Below are positions 18,340 through 29,244 of a stretch of DNA of 64,000 bases, piece after piece; position 1 is the stretch's first letter, and every line of letters begins with the position of its first letter. The notes under the pieces were generated by a model. The model was not told where the DNA came from, made no database searches, and worked only from the letters and a program-made list of their open reading frames with translations. Where the stretch lies: positions 1,315,001 to 1,379,000 of the forward strand of contig JAPDFW010000059.1 in the NCBI GenBank assembly GCA_028826165.1, in the 5' to 3' direction. Source of the stretch: Anaeramoeba ignava. Its lineage: Eukaryota > Metamonada > Anaeramoebidae. Both the position numbers and the translations under genes were made by a program.

Positions 18340-20035
18340 TTAAATGAAATAAGATTCAACTTCATCAACAACCCATGAATTAAAAGAACCAGCTAAATAA
18401 CTTTTAGCTTCATTTGTATTATGAGTAATTCCATTAGGTGGATTATAACTATGACCAAAATCTGAATAACCAGGTTGTAAATTAGAACCTAAATAAAAAT
18501 CAGTTCCATTACCAAACCTTGGACCATAACTTAAATTAGAACCAATTGCATATTGAGGTTCTTTACAAGTAAACTTTGCAGGTATTCTATCTCCTTTATC
18601 ATTTCTTAATGAAAAAATAAATGCATTTGAGTCATTAATCCATCCTGCATTTCCATTAAATCCAACTTGAGTAAAACCTCCAAAAATAAAATTTTGTTTT
18701 GTTTTGATAATAACTAATGTTTTTCCTTTCCCATCAACTGCTTTATGCCAATTTTGAGAATTAAATCCATCTCTTTTTGCTGAAAATCCTTTTTTCATTT
18801 TAGAAAAAAAATCATTATCATTTATCCATTCTTGTAATTTCTTAACATATTCAATATCTTTAATAATTTGTGAATCACCAAAAATCTTTTGTAATTCCAT
18901 TTCTTGTTTCATTTTTTCAACTTCTTTCTTCCATTTCTCTTCAATTTCTTTGTTTTTATCTTCAATTTCAATTTTCATTTGTTGATTTTCCTTCTCTTTA
19001 TTTTCAATTTCTTTCTTCCATTTATCTTCAATTTCCTTCTCTTTGTTTTCAATTTCAATTTTCATTTCTTGATTTTCCTTTTCTTTCTTTTCAACTTCTT
19101 TCTTCCATTTCTCTTCAATTTCAATTTTCATTTGTTGATTTTCTTTTTGATTCTTTTCAATTTCTTTGTTTTTATCTTCAACTTCTTTCTTCCATTTCTC
19201 TTCAATTTCTTTCTCTTTATCTTCAATTTCTTTTTGATTATCTTGAATAACTTTGTTTTGAATATCAACTAAAAAAGATTTGGGAAAAAAATCAAATTGT
19301 TTTAATTTATCAAAATCTTGTTTTGAAATTGAATCTTTATCAAATAATGAAAAAAAAGAATGAAATAATCTTTTCTTTTCAATTCCCTTTTCTTTTTCTT
19401 TTTCTTTTTCTTTCTTTCCTTTTAATCTTTGATTTCTTTTTTCAATCCAATTATTTAAAAATTGAAAAAAATCAAATTGAAAAATTTCTTTTTTTTCTTG
19501 TTTAAATTGAATAAATTTGATAATTTCTTCTTTAGTTAAATTGAATAAATTCTCATTATTTTGAATTTGGGAAAAATTTTGATTTATTAATTCAAAACAT
19601 TTTATTTCAATTTCATTTGAATTTAAATTTCGATTTTGGAAAAAATTGGAAAAAATTTGAATAATTAATTGAATTTAAAATTTTTTTTTGAATAATTTCT
19701 TTCAATAAATTTAATTTAAAATAAATTGAAATTTCCAATAATTGAAAAAGATTTTCTTGATTCTCAAAAGAAATATTTCCATAATAAATATAACTCAAAA
19801 TTGATTCCATTTCTTTTTTATTAAATTGATTTAAAGAAATAGAAAGAGATTCTTGCCTTAATGATTCATTAAAAAAAGGAGATCTTGAAGATAAAATTGA
19901 TTTATGAACTTTAATTTCAAAAGGATTTGATTTATTCTCAACAAAAATTGAAAAATCTTTAAATGAATTTCCATTTAAAAGGTTTGAATAATCTTTAATT
20001 AAATTTTTTGTTACTTTTTTTTCTAAATTTTTCAT
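18340..20035 (-). CDS. BTB-BACK-coiled-coil-TLDc gene with one frame break
   Basis: The start at 20035 (MKNLEKKVTKNL) opens a BTB domain (KDFSIFVENK, VHKSILSSRSPFFNESL, ILSYIYYGNI) that runs to about 19650. There the frame must shift by one base. The next frame continues without a stop from about 19655 to 18340. It encodes a BACK-like part (CFELINQNF, LTKEEIIKFIQF, LNNWIEKRNQRLKG), a linker (LFHSFFSLFDKDSISKQDF), and a long K/E-rich coiled coil with repeated EIEEKWKKEVE blocks. A TLDc domain follows (LQEWINDNDFFSKMKKGFSAKRDGF, IFGGFTQVGF, NDSNAFIFSLRN, YLAGSFNSWVVDEVESYF). The break sits in two adjacent six-base A runs (19640-19645, 19650-19655). It may be a real mutation or a homopolymer error. 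The 263-residue open frame from 19131 is only the 3' part. Confidence 0.75.
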
Positions 20036-20479
20036 TTCATTTTCATTTTCATTTTGATTTGCATTTTCAATTTGGTTATTATTATTATTATTATTATGTT
20101 TTTGTTTTTGTTTTGTTTTTTGTTTTTGTTTATTAAAAAGGAAAAATGAAAAATTTAAAAATAAATAAAAAGTGGATTTTGAAAATAAATAAAAATATAA
20201 AAAATAAGAATAAATTTAAATTAATAATTAATTTAATTTTCTTTTTAATTTATTATTTTAAATTAATTTATTAATAAATTATTATTATTTTTTATTAATT
20301 TTTATTATTAAAAAAAAAGGAAAATTATTTTAATTTAATTTTTAATTTAATTTTTTTTTTGGAATTTAAAAATTATTAATAAATTTAAATTTTAAAACAA
20401 ATTTCCAAATTAATATTAATTCAATTTAATTCAAAAAAAAAGATAAAATTTTAATTTCAAAAAAATCAATTTTCAAAAT
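20036..20479. other. Non-coding A/T-rich flank
   Basis: Upstream of the minus-strand BTB gene. It contains short ATTTTC-type and TTATTA runs (20040-20135) and then plain A/T DNA with no open frame of note. It probably holds that gene's promoter. I see no further structure. Confidence 0.4.
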
Positions 20480-21889
20480 ATTTTTAAATAATAAAATATT
20501 TAAATCTAAAACAATAAATTATTATTTTAAACATAAAATTAAATATTAAATTATATTTTTAAATTAATTTATAAATTAAATATTAAATTAAACTTATTCT
20601 TATTTTTATATTTATATGTTAAATATTTAAATAATAAAATATTTAAATCTAAAACAATAAATTATTATTTTAAACATAAAAATAAATACTAAATTATATT
20701 TTTAAATTAATTTATAAATTAAATATTAAATTAAATTTATTCCCATTTTTATATTTATATGTTAAATATTTAAATAATAAAATATTTAAATCTAAAGCAA
20801 TAAATTATTATTTTAATAATAAAATTAAATATTAAATTATATTTTTAAATCAATTTATAAATTAAATCTATTTCCATTTTTTATATTTTTATGTTAAATA
20901 TTTAAATAATAAAATATTTAAATCTAAAACATTAAATTATTATTTTAAACATAAAATTAAATATTAAATTATATTTTTAAATTAATTTATAAATTAAATA
21001 TTAAATTAAACTTATTCTTATTTTTATATTTATATGTTAAATATTTAAATAATAAAATATTTAAATCTAAAACATTAAATTATTATTTTAAACATAAAAA
21101 TAAATACTAAATTATATTTTTAAATTAATTTATAAATTAAATATTAAATTAAATCTATTCTCATTTTTATATTTATATGTTAAATATTTAAATAATAAAA
21201 TATTTAAATCTAAAACAATAAATTATTATTTCAATAATAAAATTAAATATTAAATTATATTTTTAAATTAATTTATAAATTAAATATTAAATTAAATCTA
21301 TTCTTATTTTTATATTTATATGCTAAATATTTAAATAATAAAATATTTAATTTTAAAACAATAAATTATTATTTTAATAATAAATTTAAATATTAAATTA
21401 TATTTTTAAATTAATTTATAAATTAAATATTAAATTAAATCTATTCTCATTTTTTATATTTATATGTTAAATATTTAAATAATAAAATATTTAAATCTAA
21501 AACATAAAATTATTATTTTAATAATAAAATTAAGTATTAAATTATATTTTTAAATTAATTTATAAATTAAATATTAAATTAAATCTATTCTTATTTTTTA
21601 TATTTTTATGTTAAATATTTTTAAATAATAAAATATTTAAGTCTAAAACATTAAATTATTATTTTAATAATAGAATTAAATATTAAATTATATTTTTAAA
21701 TTAATTTATAAATTAAATATTAAATTAAATCTATTCTTATTTTTTATATTTTTATGTTAAATATTTAAATAATAAAATATTTAATTTTAAAACAATAAAT
21801 TATTATTTTAATAATAAATTTAAATATTAAATTATATTTTTAAATTAATTTATAAATTAAATATTAAATTAAATCTATTCTTATTTTTT
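20480..21889. repeat. 143-bp satellite, about ten copies
   Basis: Tandem units marked by atatgttaaatatttaaata followed by ataaaatatttaaatctaaa. The marker recurs near 20616, 20758, 20891, 21033, 21177, 21320, 21463, 21608 and 21755, with spacings of 142, 133, 142, 144, 143, 143, 145 and 147. Units differ by a few substitutions. The array ends right at the 3' end of the RCC1-BTB pseudogene (21891). No coding potential. Confidence 0.9.
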
Positions 21890-21890
21890 A

Positions 21891-23575
21891 TTAATTTTGA
21901 TTATTAAATTTCTTAATTAATAAATCAAATAAATTTGGATTTGTTTGATTTAATTGAAAATAATCAATTCCAATTTGAATTTCATCAATGATTTGTTGTG
22001 TAATTTCAATTTCATCTTTAATTTGATTTGAATAAATCCAATATTCAAATATTTGAAATGATTTATTACTTAATTCACTATAATCTGTAACTTTATTTGA
22101 TTTATCTTCTGTTACAGATAAAAACATTCCTCGATATAATTCACTTCTCATTATTAATATTAATTTAGGAAATTTATATTTCTTTTCTTTTCTTTCAATT
22201 ATAAAATCTTTTTCATTTTCATTTAAATAAATTCTTTTCATTGTTTCTTCAATTTTTTCATTTGAATTTATAATTTCTTTAATTTCAGAATATAATTTTG
22301 GATTTATTTTGGAATTGTTTGAATAAATCATTTCAAATATTTGATTTGATTCTTTAATTGATTTTTTTGAAATAATTTCTTGAAGTTTTTCAATTTCAAT
22401 TTGATTTTGATTTAATCTATATTTCAATATTAATTTATGAGCTGAGATTATTTCTCCATTTTTGGTTTTAAATGAAATATTGCAAAATTCTTTTCTTCTA
22501 AATAGTTTTATCAAATCTTCTTCAAGATTGAAAAAAAAAAGAGGAGAATAATAGAAATGATCTGTAAAATCCACAAAGAAACATGATAATTGTAAATATT
22601 TTCATTAAATCTTAATTTAGGAAGTTCAATTTGAATTGGAATTAATTGATTATTTGTATCTCCAGTTACTAATTGACTATGTTCATTATCTCCAAATCCA
22701 ATTAATTTTGAATTAGAAGTTAAAATCAAAGTATGATACCTTCCAATAGAAATTTCAAGAATATCATCATTTTCAAATAAAGATGATTTGATTTCAGTAA
22801 ATTCATAAGTATTTTCATTTTTGTCAAGCCCATTATATCTCCAATATCCACATGAATAAAGTTTTCTTTTTGGATTTTGATTTTGATTTTGATTTTGATT
22901 TTGATTTTGATTTTGATTTTGATTTTGATTTTGATTTTGATTTTGATTTTGATTTTGATTTTGATTTTGATTTTGATTTTGATTTTGATTTTGATTAATT
23001 TTTGGATTTTTATTTCTTCTTTTACAGCAATTTGTTTATCTTCATTATCATCACATCCAAATAAGTCTTGATTTGAATTTAAAAGAAAAACATGATTTGA
23101 AGCATTTCCTGAAAATATTTTAGAAACATTTTTCATCATTTTTATTAAGTGTTTCATAATCAAAATCAAATTGACCATAATAATTTGAACCAATTCCATA
23201 AGCATTTTGATTTGAAGTTAATAAGTAAATTGATTTATTTCCGGAAACAATATCTTCAATTATTCTATCATTTTTATCTTCAATTAATGATGAAATATTG
23301 ATAAATTCTTTTGGATTTTCTGGATTAATATCTTTTCCTTTTGCAAATACATTTCCTTCTATTGTTAAAATAGCTTCATTTTCAGAACCGACATTTACTT
23401 TTTGAATATTTTCAATTTGTATTTTTTTAGGATTTTGTTTTTCATTTAAATATTCTATTGCTTTTCCATTTTTAAAAAGGAAAATTATTGAAAATTTATT
23501 TGCTAAAATTTGTTTAATTTGTTTTTCATTTTCATTTTCAAAATTAAATTGAATTGGCTTTGCTATTATATCTAA
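21891..23575 (-). pseudogene. Degenerate RCC1-BTB pseudogene
   Basis: The full length of the RCC1-BTB family can be followed leftwards in at least three frames. From 23575: KPIQFNFENENEKQIKQIL, FLFKNGKAIEYL, EAILTIEGNVFAKGKDI and YLLTSNQNAYGIGSNYYGQ. Then MMKNVSKIFSG and HVFLLNSNQDLFGC; then LTSNSKLIGFGDNEHSQL; then the tandem-BTB part (CNISFKTKNGEIISAHKLIL, MRSELYRGMFLSV). The first 18 or so codons, including ATG, are missing, and an in-frame TAA precedes the homology. The GQLG motif is lost in places. A long ATTTTG expansion interrupts the RCC1 region. The BTB part (21891-22574) still reads as one 227-residue frame and could in principle be expressed. Confidence 0.85.
22868..22997 (-). repeat. 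CAAAAT hexanucleotide expansion inside the pseudogene
   Basis: About 21 perfect tandem copies of GATTTT (CAAAAT on the coding strand) sit where the intact paralogue at 15021-16832 has a short basic stretch. The same hexanucleotide, in shorter runs, encodes the Asn-Gln, Lys-Ile and Lys-Ser tracts of several genes in this window. Confidence 0.95.
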
Positions 23576-23651
23576 TTTATTTTTGAAAAGAAAAAAAATG
23601 AAAAAATAAAATTCATTTTTTTCTTTTATTTTTTTTTTATTAATTTTTTAA

Positions 23652-26600
23652 ATGATTGATATTGATTCACAAATTAAAAAAATTGTAAAATAAAATTTAT
23701 TTTTAAAAATTTAATTTAAATTTTAATTTAAAAAATTTTATTTAAATTTCAATTAATAAAAGGAATTTTCTCTTCAAAATGAAGAAACTATTGCAAAATA
23801 CAAACAACTTTATTCACTTCAAAGTAAAAAAAAAATAATTTAAAAATAAAAATTAAAAAATTAAAAAAAAAAAAACAAAAGAAAAAAAAATTGAATTTAT
23901 TGAGATTGAAAACGCAACAAATAAAGAAGAAAATGAACAACTTCAAAAGAATCTTTCTCAAACGCAAAAAAAAGCAACAGAAATTAACAATTTAAACCAA
24001 AAATTAACGGAAGATAAAGAAAAATTAATACAAAAAAATCAAGCTTCAAAACAAATCATTTATCAATTAGAAGGTGAAAAAAGAGAATTAGAAGAACAGA
24101 AAAAACAACTTTTATACAAAATTCGAGAAACAACCGAAAGTTTAGGAATTTCAGATATTCCAACATTTGAAAATGATGAAGCAAAACAATTGGTGCAAGA
24201 AGAAAGAAATAAAAATAAAGTGATCCAATTCCAAAAAGAGAAAGTTGAAAAAGAAAATCAAAATTTATTATCGGCAATTGATAAATTAAATCAAACAAAC
24301 TCAAAATTGGCGGATGACAGATCAAAACTGATTCAAGAAATCAAAGAAAGAGACATGAAAATTGATGAGCTAAATCAAGCTCTTCAAAATAAGATTCAAA
24401 TTGATCCATCAATTATTCAAGTTTCAAATCAACCCCAAAATCAAGAGCAAAATATTCAACAACAATCTTCTGATAGACAAGATATTCAAAGTTTGAAAGA
24501 CAGACTGAAGAAGTTACACAATAATCAAAAACCTCAACAAAATGTTGAAAATGCTGAAAATATTGAAAATATTGAAAATGTTCAAAAAGTTCAAAAAGTT
24601 TATCCTGTTGTTTCTCAACAAGAGCAAAAACCCAAAGAGAATTTAATTGTTTCACAAAATGATCCTGTTTTGAAACAAACTGTTGAAAGTCTCCAATCTC
24701 AAGTTGAAAGAATTAATGAAGAAAATCTTCAAGTTTATGGAGAGTTAAAAAAAAGAGATCAAGAAATTCTTGAATTGAAAGAAGAGAATCATAATTTAAA
24801 AAAGGAGAATGAAAATTTAAAGAATGAAGAACAAGAATCAAATGCCAAAAATAAAAGAATACAAGATTTATCAGCAGATAATTCTAAACAGAAATTAAGG
24901 ATTAATAATTTGAAAAAGGAAAATGACAAATTAAAAAAAGAAAATGAAAATTTAAGAAAGGCAAATGGAAATCTAAAACAAGAAAATGAAAATTTAAAAA
25001 AAGAAAATGATAATTTAAAAAATGAAGAAAAAGAACCAAATGCTGAAAACAAAAAAGTACAAGATTTATCATCAGATAATTCTAAATTAAAAAAAGATAA
25101 TTCTAAATTAAAAAAAGAAAATGAAAATTTAAAAAAGGAAAATGATAATTTAAAGAATGAAGAAAAAGAATCAAATGCTAAAAATCAAAGAATACAAGAT
25201 TTATCATCAGATAATTCTAAATTAAAAAAAGAAAATGATAATTTAAAAAAAGAAAATGAAAATTTAAAAAATGAAAATGAAAATTTAAAAAATGAAAATG
25301 AAAATTTAAAAAATGAAAATGAAAATTTAAAGAATGAAGAACAAGAATCAAATGCTGAAAACAAAAAAGTACAAGATTTATCATCAGATAATTCTAAATT
25401 AAAAAAAGATAATTCTAAATTAAAAAAAGAAAATGATAAATTAAAAAAAGAAAATGATAATTTAAAAAAAGAAAATGAAAATTTAAAAAAAGAAAATGAA
25501 AATTTAAAAAATGAAGAAAAAGAATCAAATGCTGAAAACAAAAAAGTACAAGATTTATCATCAGATAATTCTAAATTAAAAAAAGATAATTCTAAATTAA
25601 AAAAAGAAAATGATAATTTAAAAAAAGAAAATGATAATTTAAAAAAAGAAAATGATAATTTAAAAAAAGAAAATGATAATTTAAAAAAAGAAAATGATAA
25701 TTTAAAAAAGGAAAATGATAATTTAAAAAAGGAAAATGATAATTTAAAAAAAGAAAATGAAAATTTAAAAAATGATAATCTAAAAAAAGAAAATGAAAAT
25801 ATCAAAAAAGAAAATCCAAAAAGAACAAAATCACTCAAAAAACCAAAAATTTTCGTTTCCAAAACTGCTAAATCTCCAGTTTCTAAAAACAAAAAAGATC
25901 CAAATGAAGAATTAAAAAACGAAAACCAAAATCTTCGAAAACAAAACCAGAATTTACAAGAAGAAATTGCAAAAAAAGAAAAAGAAAAAGATGAATTGAT
26001 AGATAATTTGCAGCAGCAAATCAACCAAATGAAAAAGAAAAATGATGAAGACGAAAAAGAAAATAGCGAGCAAATAGCTCTATTGAATTCCAGAATTAAA
26101 AGTTTGCAAGAATTTCGGAAAAAAGAAAATAATAATGAACAAGATCCAGAATTTCTGTTTAATTTACAACAACAAACTGAGAACATAAATCAACAAATGG
26201 AAGATTTGCGAGTAACACTTGAAGCAAAAACACAGGAAATCGAAGAAGCAATATCAGATCTAGAATTGAAAGAAAAGGAGATTTTTGCATTAAAACAAGA
26301 AACACAAACTCAAAAATTAAAGATCCAAAACCTTAAAGAGCAACTGCGCAAAAAAGAAGAAGATTTCCAAGAACTTTATAATTCAAAAACTTTACTCTCA
26401 AATCAGCATCATGAAGAAATGATGAATTTGGAAAACAAAGTTTCAGAATTATCTCAGCAACTAAATAATTGCAAGCTTGAAAAAACACATTTAGAACTTG
26501 AGAATCAGCAACTGAAATTTGATCTGAGCAATGCAAAAGATAATTTTGAAGAATCTTCTGAACCAAATGAGAAATTAATCCAAGAACACCAACAAAAAAT

Positions 26601-29121
26601 TCACAACTTGGAAAACCAATCGCAAATCGACAAAAACGAAATCCAACAAAAACAACAGCAAATTACTCGTCTTTCTTCATCACTTGAAAAAAAAGACGCT
26701 CTTATTGATGAATACCAAACTCAGATTCTATCTCTTCAGCAATCCATTAATTCTCTTGAGCAAAAGAAAGGTCAAATTTCATTGATTGAAAATGAGAAGT
26801 TTTATTTACAAAAGAATTTGGATCTTGCTAACAACGAGATTGACGATTTAAAAAATAGGCAAAGAAACATAGAATCCAGAATTGCAAAAATCCAAGAAGA
26901 AGCAGATCAAGATAAACAGGAAAATTATCAAAAACAAATTTATATTGCAAATTTACAGGCAAATCTCAAAGAATTAAAAGAGAAAAACAAGAAAATTCAA
27001 AATAAGCTAGAAAAAACGAAGAATGAGAACCAAAACCTTTTAGCCAAAGTGCAGAAAATCGAAAATAACTCAGAAGAATCAGAACAAAAATATGCCAATG
27101 TTTCCTCTCAATTACAAAAAGCAATTTCCAACAATAAAAGACTCATTTCGCAATTCAAACAGCTCAATAAAAACAAAAATCAAGAAAAGTTGATTGAAAG
27201 CGAATTGAATGATCTCAAGGAAACCAACAATACTCTTAATTCTATAATCGAAAAGATGAAAATTCAACAACAGGAATCTGATGGTCTCATCTCACAATTA
27301 CAACTAAAACTCGAAAACAGTCTTGAATCAATCAAAGAAAAAATGGCAGAAAACCAACAGAAAAACAACCAAATTGAATTTTTAAATACTCAAAATGAAA
27401 TGCTTCAAAATTCCCTCAAAAATGAGTCATTAAACGATATTACTCAACTCAAAAAGATATTGCAAAAACTGAAGCAAAAAAATCGCAGATTGAAAAATGA
27501 GAGAAAGCAATTGATCCAAAAAAATAATGAATTGGAATACCAATTGAAAGAAATAGACGACCAATTAAATCAAGAAAAAGACTCTGAAAAAAAGGTTGAA
27601 ATTGAAAAGCCATCTCTTCAATTTTCTCCATTTATCAAGGCAAAAACTTTATATTCCCGTATCCAAAAAGGAGTTCCCAGATTATTACAAAAATTAAAAA
27701 AACAAGCTCAATCCATTTTAGAATTGACAAATGAATTAACTGGAGGAATTGAAACGGATGGAAATTCTCCAAATTCAAGTCAAGAACACAAAATTGCTAA
27801 TTTTGAACAGAAATTGAAATTTTTACAATTAACAAATGAACAACTCAGAGATCAAGTTTTAAGATCTTCGAAAAGAATGAGTATTCAAAATGAAAAAATT
27901 AAAAAAATTGAACCACTTATCTTTGAATTGATTGATTTAATTGATCCTTTAATTCGCTTGAAATTTAAAAATTTATCCGATCAAAATCAAAATGAAAATC
28001 AAAATGAAAATCAAAATCAAAATGAAAATCAAAATCAAAATGAAAATGAAGATGATGGAAATGAAGAGAATTTATTGAGGTGTATTTCGGAAGCAATCAC
28101 TGTTATTCAAAAAAGAAAACATCCTTCTCAGGAAATTAATTTTATTCATCATCTCCAAAGAATGAATGAAAATGAATATGAATATGAAAATGAAAATGAA
28201 AATGAAAAATTGAGGAAAAATTTGGATTTATGGGAAAACTGGGCGAAATCATTATTTTTAGTATTAAAACCTTTAACAAACGTAACAGAAATTGGAGAAA
28301 ATGAAATGAATTTATTTCGAAATATGGTTGAAAACGTTGTTAAGTTTTCCAACTCAAGCGATAATCAAGTTGTGATGGATCTTACTGAGAAAATTCATTT
28401 ATTACAAATAAGAGAGATGATGTTTATTTTCCAAAAAACATATTTGATGAATTCATATTTATTATTTTCATTAATGGAACAAGATGTTTTGGAATCAATT
28501 TTCCAAGAGGAATTTATAAAAACAGATTTGGTTTACCAAATTATTCATAAATATCATCAAATTCGAGATGGAAATGCATCATTTTTACTTTTCAAAGGAA
28601 ATACAAAACCAACAGCTGAACAAGTGCAATTACTTCCAAGTGTTTCTTTTACCAAAAACGATCAAATTAAACAAAGAATCAAAGTTTATTTTATATTTTA
28701 TTTCTTTATGAAAAAAATGGTTCAAGCTCCTTTAAAAAAACAAAGAGAAAGAAAGGAATTTTCACAAGTAAATTTTGAAAATGAACAAAAATCATTTAGA
28801 AATCAAGGTTTTGAAAAAATAATTCTTGCGCCAACTCGAATTAAATCTCAATTCTTTAAAGATCCAAAAACAGAAGAAGAAAAAAGACTTGCTGAATTAA
28901 GAGCAAAATTTCTTCAACAAGGTTTATTAAGTGAAAAAGAAAAATTGGAAAGATTGAAAAAATCTTTTTTGAAAAGAGAAAATGATTTGATTAAAGAAAA
29001 TCAAAGAAAAGAACAAGAACATAAACAAAAAATGCTTCGTTTAAATCAAAGTTTAACTGAACTTGAAGGAGAATTAAATGAAATTTATCAAAATTATCGA
29101 TTTCCAAAAAAAATTATTTGA
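23652..29121 (+). CDS. Large coiled-coil protein (about 1777 residues), three exons
   Basis: Exons 23652-23684 (MIDIDSQIKKI), 23763-23823 and 23882-29121. The two GT-AG introns are 78 and 58 nt, in phases 0 and 1, and joining them restores one frame (SLQKKKIEFIEIENAT). No ATG lies in the upstream part of the long exon, so these small exons supply the start. Nearly all the protein is heptad coiled coil rich in K, E, N and Q. Residues of about 330-680 are tandem heptads LKKENDN/LKKENEN, interrupted by SNAENKKVQDLSSDNSKLK blocks. A less repetitive globular-looking stretch (MFIFQKTYLMNSYLLFSL, VYQIIHKYHQIRDG) precedes a final coiled coil ending YRFPKKII. I recognise no named domain. It could be a cytoskeletal, centrosomal or golgin-like scaffold; the family is unassigned. 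Confidence 0.8.
24780..25830 (+). repeat. Coding 21-bp minisatellite encoding perfect heptads
   Basis: Tandem 21-base units of the type ttaaaaaaagaaaatgataa encode L-K-K-E-N-D-N or L-K-K-E-N-E-N. At 25610-25760 there are eight near-identical units in a row. A larger block with SNAENKKVQDLSSDNSKLKK is itself repeated four to five times. Unit length equals one heptad, so copy-number change lengthens the coiled coil without altering register. Confidence 0.9.
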
Positions 29122-29244
29122 AAAACTTTTTTTTTTTAATTTTAATTTTAAAAAAATTTTTTTTTTCATTTTTTTCTTTTCAAATTCAAAACAAAACAAA
29201 AACACAAAATAAAACAAAAATAAAACAAAAACACAAAATAAAAA

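Noticed and set aside
25185-26186. 333-residue antisense frame rich in S/F/K opposite the coiled-coil gene
   Set aside because: It is the mirror of the 21-base heptad repeat; repetition alone keeps it open, and the sense strand has the start exons and a continuous long frame.
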